64,000 nt of DNA from Pseudomonas fluorescens. GTDB lineage: Bacteria > Pseudomonadota > Gammaproteobacteria > Pseudomonadales > Pseudomonadaceae. The stretch is from NCBI RefSeq assembly GCF_018614775.1, contig NZ_JAGGOF010000021.1, positions 1-64,000 on the forward strand. Direction: 5' to 3'. This document shows, one piece after another, positions 7,533 through 15,381 of the stretch. Position numbers and translations under genes: made by a program. Within the stretch, counting starts at the first letter, position 1, and each line of letters begins with the position of its first letter. The notes beneath the pieces are model-generated. The model made no database searches, was not told the origin of the DNA, and saw only the letters and a list, made by a program, of their open reading frames with translations.

Positions 7533-8538
7533 GCCCTACAGCGCTGCCCTCAACCCCTGCGTTAGCGTCCGTCCTGCCTTGACTGGACGAGACTTACCCC
7601 TCCGTGACACGCAAAAAAGATATCCCCCAGGTTAAAAACCCGCCCGGCGGCGACGGGCATCACGTCACCTATCGGGACATGACGCCCAGCGAACTGGCCG
7701 CGCGCGAAGCCGGGCAATTGGCTCATGAGGCCATGCTTGCCCGGCAGGCTGCCTATGAAAAGGAACGCTGGGCCACGGTGGAGAAAAAGCTACGACCCAT
7801 GGTTGGAAGCGTGTTCGCCAAGAGCTGCAAGCTGCCTGACGGCATTACCGACTACAGCAATCCCAACGGCTACGTGCCGGCAGACCTGGTCAAGCAGTAC
7901 GGCGAGTTGGTTTGGCTCGGCGGCAGGCAGGCTGACGCATCGGGGGCTGTTCCGCTCAAGCGGATTGCCGCTGGTGTGATACCCGCTTCGGTGGGCAGCC
8001 TCGCCCTCGGCGGTACCGCGCTTGAAACGGTCGGGGCGACGGTAGGCGGCACCGTCGCCACTGGGTTGTTAACCGGCCTGGTCGCCTTGCTCTGGCCTTC
8101 CAGCCTGGGCGATAGCTCGCTTTATTCCGAAGAGCAACTGCGCAATCTCAAGCAGGCGCGCAGCCGTGTGCGTTTGCAAATTGAGCAGCAGGCGGATGGC
8201 AGACTCAAGGGTTATGGCTATTACACCGGGCAGCGTCGTGATTGGGAAATGGTGGATGTGGTTCACCTTGTCCCTTGGGCTGACCGGTACGTTGCTGATC
8301 TGGGCGACGGCGTGGAGTTGATCTGGACGCCTGCTATTGATCCGGCTGACACGCTGGGTATCCCGGCCTTAGAAGCGGCGCCTCAGGCGCCTGCGGTTTG
8401 GATCTATCCGCCGACACCGATGGCCGACAGCATTATTGTTGATCCGATTTATCCGCCGGAGTATCGGGATTTTATTTTGGTGTTTCCGGCTGATTCGGGG
8501 GTTAGGCCGGTTTATGTTGTTGTGAGTGTTCCGGGGGA
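7533..8538 (+). repeat. Long direct repeat, copy 2 (bacteriocin 5' part)
   Basis: Near-identical partner of 3225-4230. The encoded first ~310 residues differ at only a handful of positions (for example H20/Y20, R200/S200 and W/R in the PWAD/PRAD segment). Confidence 0.85.
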
Positions 8539-8794
8539 TCACAAGTATTACCCTTCCCCATCATCACTCCCAGCGTTCCCCGATGCGAAGTCTGCCCCGA
8601 TGAAAACGGTTGTACGCGGAGGAGGCAAAAAACGCCGGCGTTGGAAAGATCGCTCAGGAACGATCTATGAATGGGACTCACAACATGGCGCGGTGGAGGT
8701 ATACACAAAACAAGGTAAGCACCTAGGCGAGTTCAACGCCGAAACGGGCGAGCAAACAAAACCTGCGGATCCATCGAGAAGAGTAGAAAAATGA
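7604..8794 (+). CDS. S-pyocin-domain bacteriocin with divergent E3-like rRNase tip
   Basis: A 396-residue paralogue of the protein at 3296 with the same GTG start context. Residues 1-310 are almost identical to it; the tip (~311-396) is different. The tip keeps the E3-type layout: a basic KKRRRWKDRSG stretch, then TIYEWDSQHGAVEV with D358, H361 and E365 at the E3 catalytic positions, and R392 near the end. It is therefore most likely also a 16S rRNase, but its immunity gene belongs to another family. The last codons overlap that immunity gene by ATGA. As in the paralogue, no receptor-binding region is present, so the uptake route is unknown. Confidence 0.85.
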   Translation: MTRKKDIPQVKNPPGGDGHHVTYRDMTPSELAAREAGQLAHEAMLARQAAYEKERWATVEKKLRPMVGSVFAKSCKLPDGITDYSNPNGYVPADLVKQYGELVWLGGRQADASGAVPLKRIAAGVIPASVGSLALGGTALETVGATVGGTVATGLLTGLVALLWPSSLGDSSLYSEEQLRNLKQARSRVRLQIEQQADGRLKGYGYYTGQRRDWEMVDVVHLVPWADRYVADLGDGVELIWTPAIDPADTLGIPALEAAPQAPAVWIYPPTPMADSIIVDPIYPPEYRDFILVFPADSGVRPVYVVVSVPGDHKYYPSPSSLPAFPDAKSAPMKTVVRGGGKKRRRWKDRSGTIYEWDSQHGAVEVYTKQGKHLGEFNAETGEQTKPADPSRRVEK

Positions 8795-9021
8795 AACATG
8801 TAATCGAGGTTTTCGACAGGGTGACCGAAGAGTTATTGCAGAGCGTGGAAATACCACTGTCGTATTCAGAGCAATTAGCGGAGCTAATGGGATGGACGCA
8901 GCCTGAAGACCCATATGATGGGTACGACCTTCTGCCAGATCAGATAAAGACATTAGAGAAGTGGACCCACACGACATTAAACGGCGACAACCGAATTATC
9001 CAAATTGTTTGCATTGAATAA
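8791..9021 (+). CDS. Immunity protein for the second rRNase bacteriocin, unnamed family
   Basis: A 76-residue protein whose ATG overlaps the stop of the toxin gene (ATGA). This position is diagnostic for a cognate immunity protein. It has no similarity that I can see to the cloacin/E3 immunity family despite the related toxin tip. It shares the LMGWTQPED and DQIKTLEK segments with the orphan proteins at 4970 and 5429. Small size and many acidic residues fit an inhibitor of a basic RNase domain. Function is inferred from position, not from a characterised homologue. Confidence 0.75.
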   Translation: MKHVIEVFDRVTEELLQSVEIPLSYSEQLAELMGWTQPEDPYDGYDLLPDQIKTLEKWTHTTLNGDNRIIQIVCIE

Positions 9022-9381
9022 TTTATCTCTGCGGCACTGTCGCAGGCTCGTACACCGCCATCGCGAGCAAGCTTTGCTCCCACAGCGGACTAGCGGTGGG
9101 CCTGAGATTCAGGATCATCCCGCGGTCTCTGTGGGAGCGGGCTTGCTCGCGAAGGCGGCGCATCAGTCGGCATAGGTGTTAACTGATAAACCGTATTCGC
9201 GAGCAAGCCCGCTCCCACCTTTGAAAATGCGTGGTGCCAGCCGGGCCCACGCTGGCAGATCCATCCGAGATGTATACCCAAGCCCAAATCTCGAGAAATA
9301 CCCACCAGCAACCCTCCAACCTATCGTAATCTCGCACCTGCGCACCGCTCATCCGAAAAACCGGCCCGAGATTCCGTTCCA
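9022..9381. other. Intergenic stretch with three REP units
   Basis: Apart from three REP units there is no coding frame or regulatory site that I can support. The promoter of the following phospholipid operon should lie at its right end, but no clear -35/-10 pair stands out. Confidence 0.6.
9053..9219. repeat. REP single unit plus REPIN
   Basis: A single unit (9055-9085) is followed by a doublet (9130-9158 and 9191-9219) with the GGGAGCGGGCTTGCTCGCGA variant. Confidence 0.8.
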
Positions 9382-10005
9382 ATGCCTTCCATTTACCAGC
9401 TCAAACCCGCTTTCCAGAACTTGCTGCGCCCCGCCGTCCAGCGCCTCTATGACAAGGGCGTGACTGCCAATCAGGTCACCCTGCTCGCCGGCATCATTTC
9501 GGTGCTGGTGGGGGCGGTGATTGCCTGGTTCGCCGATCACCCGTGGGTGTTCGTGCTGGTGCCGGTCTGGATGTTCCTGCGCATGGCCTTGAATGCGGTG
9601 GACGGCATGCTGGCGCGGGAGTTTGGGCAGCAATCGCATCTGGGCGCCTACCTCAATGAGCTATGCGATATCATCGCCGACGCTGCCTTGATCCTGCCTT
9701 TTGCCCTGATTCTCGATGCCAGTCTGTTGCTGGTGTTGTGCGTCACTCTGTTGGCGTTGTTCAGTGAATACGCTGGCGTGTTGGGGGCGATGGTCGGGGC
9801 TTCGCGGCGCTATGACGGGCCGATGGGCAAAAGTGATCGGGCCTTTGTGTTTGGCGTGTTGGCCACCGGGGTTGCCCTGGGTTGGCTCGGCGCCGGGTGG
9901 GTCGATGGTGTGATGGCGGTGGTTGCCGCCCTGTTGGTTTATACCTTGGTCAACCGGGTCCGTCGTGGCCTGGGCCAAGTGAAGGAAAACGCTCCCTCAG
10001 CATAA
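9382..10005 (+). CDS. ynbA: CDP-alcohol phosphatidyltransferase family protein (YnbA-like)
   Basis: A 207-residue membrane protein with about six hydrophobic segments. The CDP-alcohol transferase signature is present in altered form: N71-xx-D74-G75-xx-A78-R79-x8-G88-xxx-N92-xxx-D96. The first and third of the four canonical aspartates are asparagine. E. coli YnbA, as I remember it, has the same NALDGMLAR and LNE pattern, so this is a property of the subfamily rather than a mutation. It heads a tight operon with hydrolase, phosphatase, acyltransferase and CDP-diglyceride-synthase-like genes, pointing to an unidentified phospholipid made at the inner membrane. Confidence 0.85.
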   Translation: MPSIYQLKPAFQNLLRPAVQRLYDKGVTANQVTLLAGIISVLVGAVIAWFADHPWVFVLVPVWMFLRMALNAVDGMLAREFGQQSHLGAYLNELCDIIADAALILPFALILDASLLLVLCVTLLALFSEYAGVLGAMVGASRRYDGPMGKSDRAFVFGVLATGVALGWLGAGWVDGVMAVVAALLVYTLVNRVRRGLGQVKENAPSA

Positions 10006-10016
10006 AGGAACTTGCA

Positions 10017-11774
10017 ATGCGCGAAGCTCAAGACCGGACGTTCACCACCCACGATGGCGTGGAGTTGTTCTACCGGCACTGGCCGGCCGTGGCCGCGGAC
10101 CCGGGTGAACCCCGCCAGGCTGTGTTGTTGTTTCACCGTGGTCATGAGCACTCCGGGCGCATTGCGCACCTGGTGGATGAGCTGGATTTGCCCGGTTTCG
10201 AGTTCTTTGCCTGGGACGCCCGCGGCCATGGGCAGTCTCCCGGCGCACGGGGCGACAGCCCGAGTTTCGCCACCAGCGCGCGGGACGTGCAGACCTTTTG
10301 CGATCACATCGGCGCGACGCATCAGATCGACGAGCAGAACATTGCCGTGGTGGCGCAGAGCGTCGGCGCGGTGATTGCGTCGACCTGGGTCCACGATTAC
10401 GCGCCGCGCATTCGCTCGCTGGTGCTGGCGTCGCCGGCGTTCAAGGTGAAGCTCTACGTGCCGTTCGCCCGTCCGGGGCTGGCGCTGATGCGCAAGTTTC
10501 GCGGCAACTTTTTCGTCAACAGTTACGTCAAGGCCAAGTTCCTCAGCCATGATCCGGAGCGGGTGGCGTCCTACGACAGCGATCCGCTGATCACCAAGGC
10601 GATTTCGGTGAACGTGTTGCTGGGCTTGTACGAGGCTGCCGACCGCGTGGTCGCCGATGCCCAGGCGATCCAGGTGCCGACGCAGCTGTTGATTTCCGGT
10701 TCCGACTTCGTGGTGCACCGCAAACCCCAGGAGCAGTTCTTCGAGCGGCTGGGCAGCGTGCACAAGGAGAAACACATCCTGCCGGGGTTCTTCCACGACA
10801 CCCTGGGCGAGAAAAACCGCGCACCGGCCATTGCCAGTGCACGGCGTTTCATCCTGCAGAATTTTGCCCGCCCGTTGGACCGCCCTTCCCTGCTGGACGC
10901 CGACCGCCTGGGCGCGACCTGCGCCGAGTCCGAGTCGCTGGCCACGCCGCTGCCGCACAATTCGCTGCGCGATTTGTACTGGCGCATGACCCGCGCCAGC
11001 ATGCGTTTCGGCAGCAAGCTGTCGGCCGGGGTGAAGTTGGGTTTTGACACCGGTTTCGACTCCGGCAGCACCCTGGATTACGTCTACCGCAATCGCCCTA
11101 CCGGCACCTCGCCGATTGGCAAGATGATCGACCAGAACTACCTGAACTCCATCGGCTGGCGCGGCATTCGCCAGCGCAAGCTGAACGTCGAGGAGTTGCT
11201 GCGTCTGGCGATGGGCAAGTTGCGCGAAGAGAACCGCGAGGTGCGCATCGTCGACATCGCCGCCGGTCATGGCCGCTACATTCTCGAGGCGCTACAAGGC
11301 GTCAGCCCGTTGCCCGAATCGATCCTGCTGCGTGACTACAGCGACATCAACGTGCGCGACGGCAGCGCGTTGATCGTCGAAAAAAACCTCGGCGAGATTG
11401 CACGTTTCGTCAAAGGTGACGCCTTCGACCGCCAGGATCTTGCCGCGCTGGAGCCCAAGCCGACCCTTGCCGTGGTCTCCGGTTTGTACGAGTTGTTTGC
11501 CGACAACCAAATGGTCGGCGGTTCGCTCGCCGGCCTGGCCGAAGCGGTGGAGCCCGGTGGTTTCCTGATCTACACCGGCCAGCCGTGGCACCCGCAACTG
11601 GAGCTGATCGCTCGCGCGCTCACCAGTCACCGCGCCGGCCAGGCCTGGGTGATGCGTCGGCGCAGCCAGGCCGAGATGGATCAGTTGGTTGAGGCGGCGG
11701 GTTTCCGCAAGATCACCCTGCGGGTCGATGAGTGGGGCATCTTCAGCGTTTCGCTGGCTCAGCGCGTGCAGTGA
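10017..11774 (+). CDS. ynbC: Alpha/beta hydrolase fused to SAM-dependent methyltransferase (YnbC-like)
   Basis: A 585-residue two-domain protein. Residues 1-~290 form an alpha/beta hydrolase with nucleophile S115 in VAQSVG (alanine replaces the first glycine of GxSxG), D230 and H260 completing a plausible triad, like monoacylglycerol lipases. Residues ~400-585 form a class I methyltransferase with motif I VDIAAGHGRY (about 412-421). AAAGGAA lies 7 bases before the chosen ATG. The stop overlaps the next start (TGATG). In the ynb-like operon it may deacylate and methylate a lipid intermediate; the substrate is unknown. Confidence 0.85.
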   Translation: MREAQDRTFTTHDGVELFYRHWPAVAADPGEPRQAVLLFHRGHEHSGRIAHLVDELDLPGFEFFAWDARGHGQSPGARGDSPSFATSARDVQTFCDHIGATHQIDEQNIAVVAQSVGAVIASTWVHDYAPRIRSLVLASPAFKVKLYVPFARPGLALMRKFRGNFFVNSYVKAKFLSHDPERVASYDSDPLITKAISVNVLLGLYEAADRVVADAQAIQVPTQLLISGSDFVVHRKPQEQFFERLGSVHKEKHILPGFFHDTLGEKNRAPAIASARRFILQNFARPLDRPSLLDADRLGATCAESESLATPLPHNSLRDLYWRMTRASMRFGSKLSAGVKLGFDTGFDSGSTLDYVYRNRPTGTSPIGKMIDQNYLNSIGWRGIRQRKLNVEELLRLAMGKLREENREVRIVDIAAGHGRYILEALQGVSPLPESILLRDYSDINVRDGSALIVEKNLGEIARFVKGDAFDRQDLAALEPKPTLAVVSGLYELFADNQMVGGSLAGLAEAVEPGGFLIYTGQPWHPQLELIARALTSHRAGQAWVMRRRSQAEMDQLVEAAGFRKITLRVDEWGIFSVSLAQRVQ

Positions 11775-13099
11775 TGAGCGCCGTCATCGCCCCCGCCCGC
11801 GAGCCCGCCCTGTTGAAACCGGCGGTGTGCTGGCTGCTGTTGCTTGCGCCGCTGTTCTTCAGCACCTACGGCTTCGCGACGTGGGTGACGTCCCAGCGCG
11901 ACGACGTCGGCACGCTGGTGTTCGGCTGGGAAAGCCACCTGCCGTTCATGGCCTGGACCATCGTGCCGTACTGGTCGATTGATCTGCTTTACGGCCTGTC
12001 GCTGCTGTTGCCCAGCACGCGCGCCGAACTCAAGCGCCACGCCTTGCGCCTGCTCACGGCGCAGGCGATCGCGGTCAGTTGCTTCCTGATCTGGCCGTTG
12101 CGCTTCACCTTTCCCCGGCCGGAAATGGACGGGGTGTTCGGTTGGCTGTTCGACGTGCTCGCCGGTTTCGACAAGCCGTTCAACCAGGCGCCGTCGCTGC
12201 ACATCGCGCTGCTGGTGATTCTCTGGGTCTGCTATGAGCGGCATTTGCAGGGCGCTTGGCGCTGGCTGATGCACGGCTGGTTCGCGCTGATCGGTGTGTC
12301 GGTGCTGACCACTTACCAGCATCACTTTGTCGACGTGCCGACCGGTGCATTGGCCGGTTGGCTGTGCGTCTGGTTGTGGCCGCTGGACCGGCCGAGCCCG
12401 CTGCAAAGTGCTCGCCTGACCTCGAACCGCAGCCGTCTGCAACTGGCGCTGCGTTATGGCCTGGGTGCGGCGGCGCTGTTCATACCGGCGTTCGCCTTTG
12501 GCGGCACCTGGCTGTGGTTGATCTGGCCGGCGGTGGCGGTGCTGATGGTGGCGCTGAATTATTTGCTGTTCGATGCCGGCGGGTTTCAGAAACGTGCCGA
12601 TGGTCGGCTGAGCCCGGCGGTGCGCTGGTTGCTGGCGCCGTATCTGGCGGCGGCATGGATCAACTCCCGTTGCTGGACGCGCAAGCATCCGCAGCCAGAT
12701 CACGTGACCGATAACGTCTGGCTCGGGCGCATCCCGACGCCGTTGGAGTTGAAGGACAGCGCGTTTGCCGGGGTGCTGGATCTCTGCGCCGAGTTGTCCA
12801 TGGACAGCACCGGCATCGCCTATCGCTCGTTGCCGGTGCTGGACCTCACGGCGCCGACCACCGAGCAATGCCTTGAAGCAGCGAAGGCCATCGAAAGCCT
12901 GCGCCAACACGGGCCGGTGCTGGTCTGCTGCGCCTTGGGTTATTCGCGCAGCGCCACGGCGGTGATCGCCTGGCTGCTGCACAGCGGCCGGGCGGCGAGC
13001 GTGGACGCGGCGATTGTGCAGATCCAACGGGTTCGCCCGCGGATTGTCTTGCATCAGGCGCACCGTCAGGCGCTGGAGCCGCTGCGCCATGAGCAGTGA
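11774..13099 (+). CDS. ynbD: PAP2 phosphatase fused to dual-specificity phosphatase (YnbD-like)
   Basis: A 441-residue membrane protein. The N-terminal ~210 residues are a PAP2-type lipid phosphatase with membrane helices, PSLH (140-143) and YQHHFVDVPTG (181-191) as the conserved active-site pieces. After two more hydrophobic stretches, residues ~305-440 are a dual-specificity/tyrosine phosphatase-like domain with the CX5R loop CALGYSR (386-392). The start overlaps the upstream stop. It is likely to remove phosphate from a phospholipid made by the YnbA/YnbB-like enzymes. The combination of two unrelated phosphatase folds in one chain is characteristic of YnbD. Confidence 0.85.
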   Translation: MSAVIAPAREPALLKPAVCWLLLLAPLFFSTYGFATWVTSQRDDVGTLVFGWESHLPFMAWTIVPYWSIDLLYGLSLLLPSTRAELKRHALRLLTAQAIAVSCFLIWPLRFTFPRPEMDGVFGWLFDVLAGFDKPFNQAPSLHIALLVILWVCYERHLQGAWRWLMHGWFALIGVSVLTTYQHHFVDVPTGALAGWLCVWLWPLDRPSPLQSARLTSNRSRLQLALRYGLGAAALFIPAFAFGGTWLWLIWPAVAVLMVALNYLLFDAGGFQKRADGRLSPAVRWLLAPYLAAAWINSRCWTRKHPQPDHVTDNVWLGRIPTPLELKDSAFAGVLDLCAELSMDSTGIAYRSLPVLDLTAPTTEQCLEAAKAIESLRQHGPVLVCCALGYSRSATAVIAWLLHSGRAASVDAAIVQIQRVRPRIVLHQAHRQALEPLRHEQ

Positions 13100-13544
13100 C
13101 ATGCAACTGCACACCGTGGCGAGCCTGTTGCGTCGGGGCCATTCGCTGGACCAGTTTTCCACCGGGCTGACCTTGTTGGCGGCGCTGTTGGGATTGGGTC
13201 AGTGGCTGGCGGGCAGCGTCAATCCGTGGCTGCTGTTGTTCAGCATCGTGCTGTTCAGCCTCGGCGTGCTGCAAAAATACTGGGCGTTGCGCGTGGCGTT
13301 CGATGCCGATCTGTTCCAGCGCGTGGCGGACGCCACCCAACCGCTGGCCGAGCGCAGCCAGGCCCTGGATCAGGCCCTCGCCGCGCTTGGTTTGCAACCG
13401 GCCGAACGCGGCGGGCGTCCCTGGAGCGAACGCAGCGATGGCGCCTTGCGCTTGCTGCGCAGGCAGTCGCTGTTGCTGGCGCTACAAGTTGTCTGGACGC
13501 TGGGCTTCATCCTGGCCAGCCCTTGGTTAGCTTTTTCAGGATAA
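13089..13544 (+). CDS. Small membrane protein of the phospholipid operon
   Basis: A 151-residue protein with hydrophobic segments around residues 27-60 and 126-148 and a soluble middle rich in alanine, glutamine and arginine. No family is recognised. It overlaps the phosphatase gene by 11 bases and is followed after 9 bases by the acyltransferase gene, so it is an operon member. Its size and topology suggest an accessory membrane factor; nothing indicates an enzyme activity. Confidence 0.65.
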   Translation: MSSDMQLHTVASLLRRGHSLDQFSTGLTLLAALLGLGQWLAGSVNPWLLLFSIVLFSLGVLQKYWALRVAFDADLFQRVADATQPLAERSQALDQALAALGLQPAERGGRPWSERSDGALRLLRRQSLLLALQVVWTLGFILASPWLAFSG

Positions 13545-13553
13545 GGAATCTTC

Positions 13554-14174
13554 ATGTTCGAACCCGTGGTTGCCAACCTCATCACCTCCGCCGCCCGCAT
13601 GGTCACCGGCGCCCGCAGCCTGTGGCTCGGCAGCGCGCCGCGACCGGTGCAGCGGATCTACTTCGCCAACCACAGCAGCCACGGTGACTTCGTGCTGCTC
13701 TGGGCCTCGCTGCCGCCGGCGCTGCGCAAGCTCACCCGGCCCGTGGCAGGTTCCGATTACTGGCAGAAGAGCCCGCTGCGCCGCTACATCATCAACCGGG
13801 TGTTCAACGGTGTGCTGGTGGACCGCGAGCGCAAGGACCCTTCGTACAATCCGTTGCAGCCGATGCTCGAAGCCCTGGAAAGCGGCGACTCGCTGATCAT
13901 CTTTCCCGAGGGCACGCGCAACCCCGGGGAAGGCTTGCTGCCCTTCAAGAGCGGGATCTACCACTTGATGAAAAGTCATCCCGAGGTCGAGGTGATCCCG
14001 GTGTGGATCGCCAACCTCAACCGCGTCATGCCCAAGGGCCGGATGCTGCCACTGCCGCTGTTATGCACCACCAGTTTCGGTGCGCCGCTGTGCATCGAAG
14101 AGGGTGAGAGCAAAGAGCATTTTCTCGAACGCAGCCGCGCCGCGCTGCTGGCACTGGCCCCGGAGCACGTCTGA
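13554..14174 (+). CDS. 1-acylglycerol-3-phosphate acyltransferase family protein
   Basis: A 206-residue PlsC-type acyltransferase. The catalytic HX4D motif is NHSSHGD (H40, D45), and the substrate-binding FPEGTR motif is at 117-122. It is expected to transfer an acyl chain to a lysophospholipid or related acceptor. AAGGAA precedes the ATG at good spacing. It is an addition relative to the E. coli ynbABCD set and sits directly before the CDP-diglyceride-synthase-like gene with a one-base gap, which would place an acylation and an activation step together. Confidence 0.9.
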   Translation: MFEPVVANLITSAARMVTGARSLWLGSAPRPVQRIYFANHSSHGDFVLLWASLPPALRKLTRPVAGSDYWQKSPLRRYIINRVFNGVLVDRERKDPSYNPLQPMLEALESGDSLIIFPEGTRNPGEGLLPFKSGIYHLMKSHPEVEVIPVWIANLNRVMPKGRMLPLPLLCTTSFGAPLCIEEGESKEHFLERSRAALLALAPEHV

Positions 14175-14175
14175 C

Positions 14176-15108
14176 ATGGATCGATATACCCTGATGTTGT
14201 TTGGCGGGATCGGCGCCATTCTGGTGCTGGCTTCGCTGGTCGGTTTCATCCTCAAGCTGAAAACCCGCGGCGCGCCGAACTCGGTCATCGACAACCTCAA
14301 CGCGCGGATCAATGCCTGGTGGATCATGGTGCTGGTGATCGGCATCGCGTTCTGGCTTGGCAACGCGGCGGTGATCCTGCTGTTCTACGCGGTGTCGTTC
14401 TACGCCCTGCGGGAATTCCTGACCCTGACGCCGACCCGGCGCAGTGATTATCCGGCGCTGGTGGCCGCGTTCTACCTGGCGCTGCCGCTGCAATACCTGC
14501 TGATCTACTACGACTGGTACGGACTGTTTTCGATCTTCATCCCGGTGTATGTGTTCCTGCTGCTGCCGATCCTGGCGTCCCTGGGCGGCGACAGCACGCA
14601 CTTCCTCGAACGCGCTTCCAAGGTGCAATGGGGGTTGACGATCGCGGTGTTCTGCATCTCGTTCGTGCCGGCCTTGCTGACCTTGGACATCGCCGGTTTT
14701 GAAGGACGTAACCTGCTGCTGATCGCTTACCTGGTGATCGTGGTGCAGCTGTCGGATGTGCTGCAGTACGTGTGCGGGAAGTTGTTCGGCAAACGCAAGA
14801 TCGCCCCGAACCTGTCGCCGTCGAAAACCGTCGAGGGCTTTGTCGGCGGTATTTTCCTGGCCTCGCTGATCGGCGGCGCGCTGTGGTGGATCACGCCGTT
14901 CAACCCGTGGCAGTCGTTCCTGATCGCGTTGCTGATCAACCTGCTGGGCTTTGCCGGTGGCATCGTCATGTCGGCGATCAAGCGCGACCGCGGCGTCAAG
15001 GACTGGGGACACATGATCGAAGGCCATGGCGGCATGCTCGATCGGCTCGACTCGGTGTGTTTCGCCGCGCCGATCTTCTTTCACTTGGTGCGGTACTGGT
15101 GGACTTGA
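14176..15108 (+). CDS. ynbB: Phosphatidate cytidylyltransferase family protein (YnbB-like)
   Basis: A 310-residue membrane protein with about eight hydrophobic segments. The CDP-diglyceride synthase signature is present near the C-terminus: SAIKRDRGVKDWG followed by EGHGGMLDRLDS. The enzyme would form CDP-diacylglycerol from phosphatidate and CTP. The essential cdsA is expected elsewhere, so this is the accessory paralogue of the operon, equivalent to E. coli YnbB. It is the last gene, followed by four REP units and a convergent gene. In E. coli the gene order differs (A-B-C-D), so the operon has been rearranged here. Confidence 0.9.
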   Translation: MDRYTLMLFGGIGAILVLASLVGFILKLKTRGAPNSVIDNLNARINAWWIMVLVIGIAFWLGNAAVILLFYAVSFYALREFLTLTPTRRSDYPALVAAFYLALPLQYLLIYYDWYGLFSIFIPVYVFLLLPILASLGGDSTHFLERASKVQWGLTIAVFCISFVPALLTLDIAGFEGRNLLLIAYLVIVVQLSDVLQYVCGKLFGKRKIAPNLSPSKTVEGFVGGIFLASLIGGALWWITPFNPWQSFLIALLINLLGFAGGIVMSAIKRDRGVKDWGHMIEGHGGMLDRLDSVCFAAPIFFHLVRYWWT

Positions 15109-15132
15109 AACAGTCTGCAGTGAACACCTGAC

Positions 15133-15360
15133 CTGTGGGAGCGAGCCTGCTGGCGATAGGGACATGTCAGCTGACATCAATGTTGGCTGATCCACCGCTA
15201 TCGCGAGCAGGCTCGCTCCCACCAGGGAACTGTGGCGGGTGCAGGTTCCGGCCTCACTGAAGATCCACTGTGGGAGCGAGCCTGCTCGCGATGGCGGCAA
15301 GTCAGTCGACAAAGATGCAAGCGGGTCCACCGCTATCGCGAGCAAGCTCGCTCCCACAGG
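15133..15360. repeat. Two REPINs (four REP units)
   Basis: Units at about 15133-15160, 15195-15222, 15269-15296 and 15330-15360 alternate in orientation. They fill the space between the convergent ends of the phospholipid operon and the yjf-like operon. Confidence 0.9.
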
Positions 15361-15381
15361 GGTTCTCAGTATGGGCGGCAA

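Larger units (their letters stand above)
7166..7603. other. Intergenic stretch before the second bacteriocin gene
   Basis: This stretch contains a REPIN (7269-7358), a possible 27-codon coding relic on the minus strand (7408-7491) and the leader shared with the first bacteriocin gene (from about 7533). No LexA box or PrtN-type P-box was recognised in front of either bacteriocin gene. Confidence 0.5.

Noticed and set aside
3296..9021. Prophage or insertion sequence as carrier of the bacteriocin island
   Set aside because: No integrase, transposase, terminal inverted repeats or tRNA target site is visible. The duplication is explained by the long direct repeats alone.
15133..15360. Regular repeats that could look like a CRISPR array
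   Set aside because: The units alternate in orientation, are self-palindromic REP elements and have no uniform spacers; no cas gene is present.
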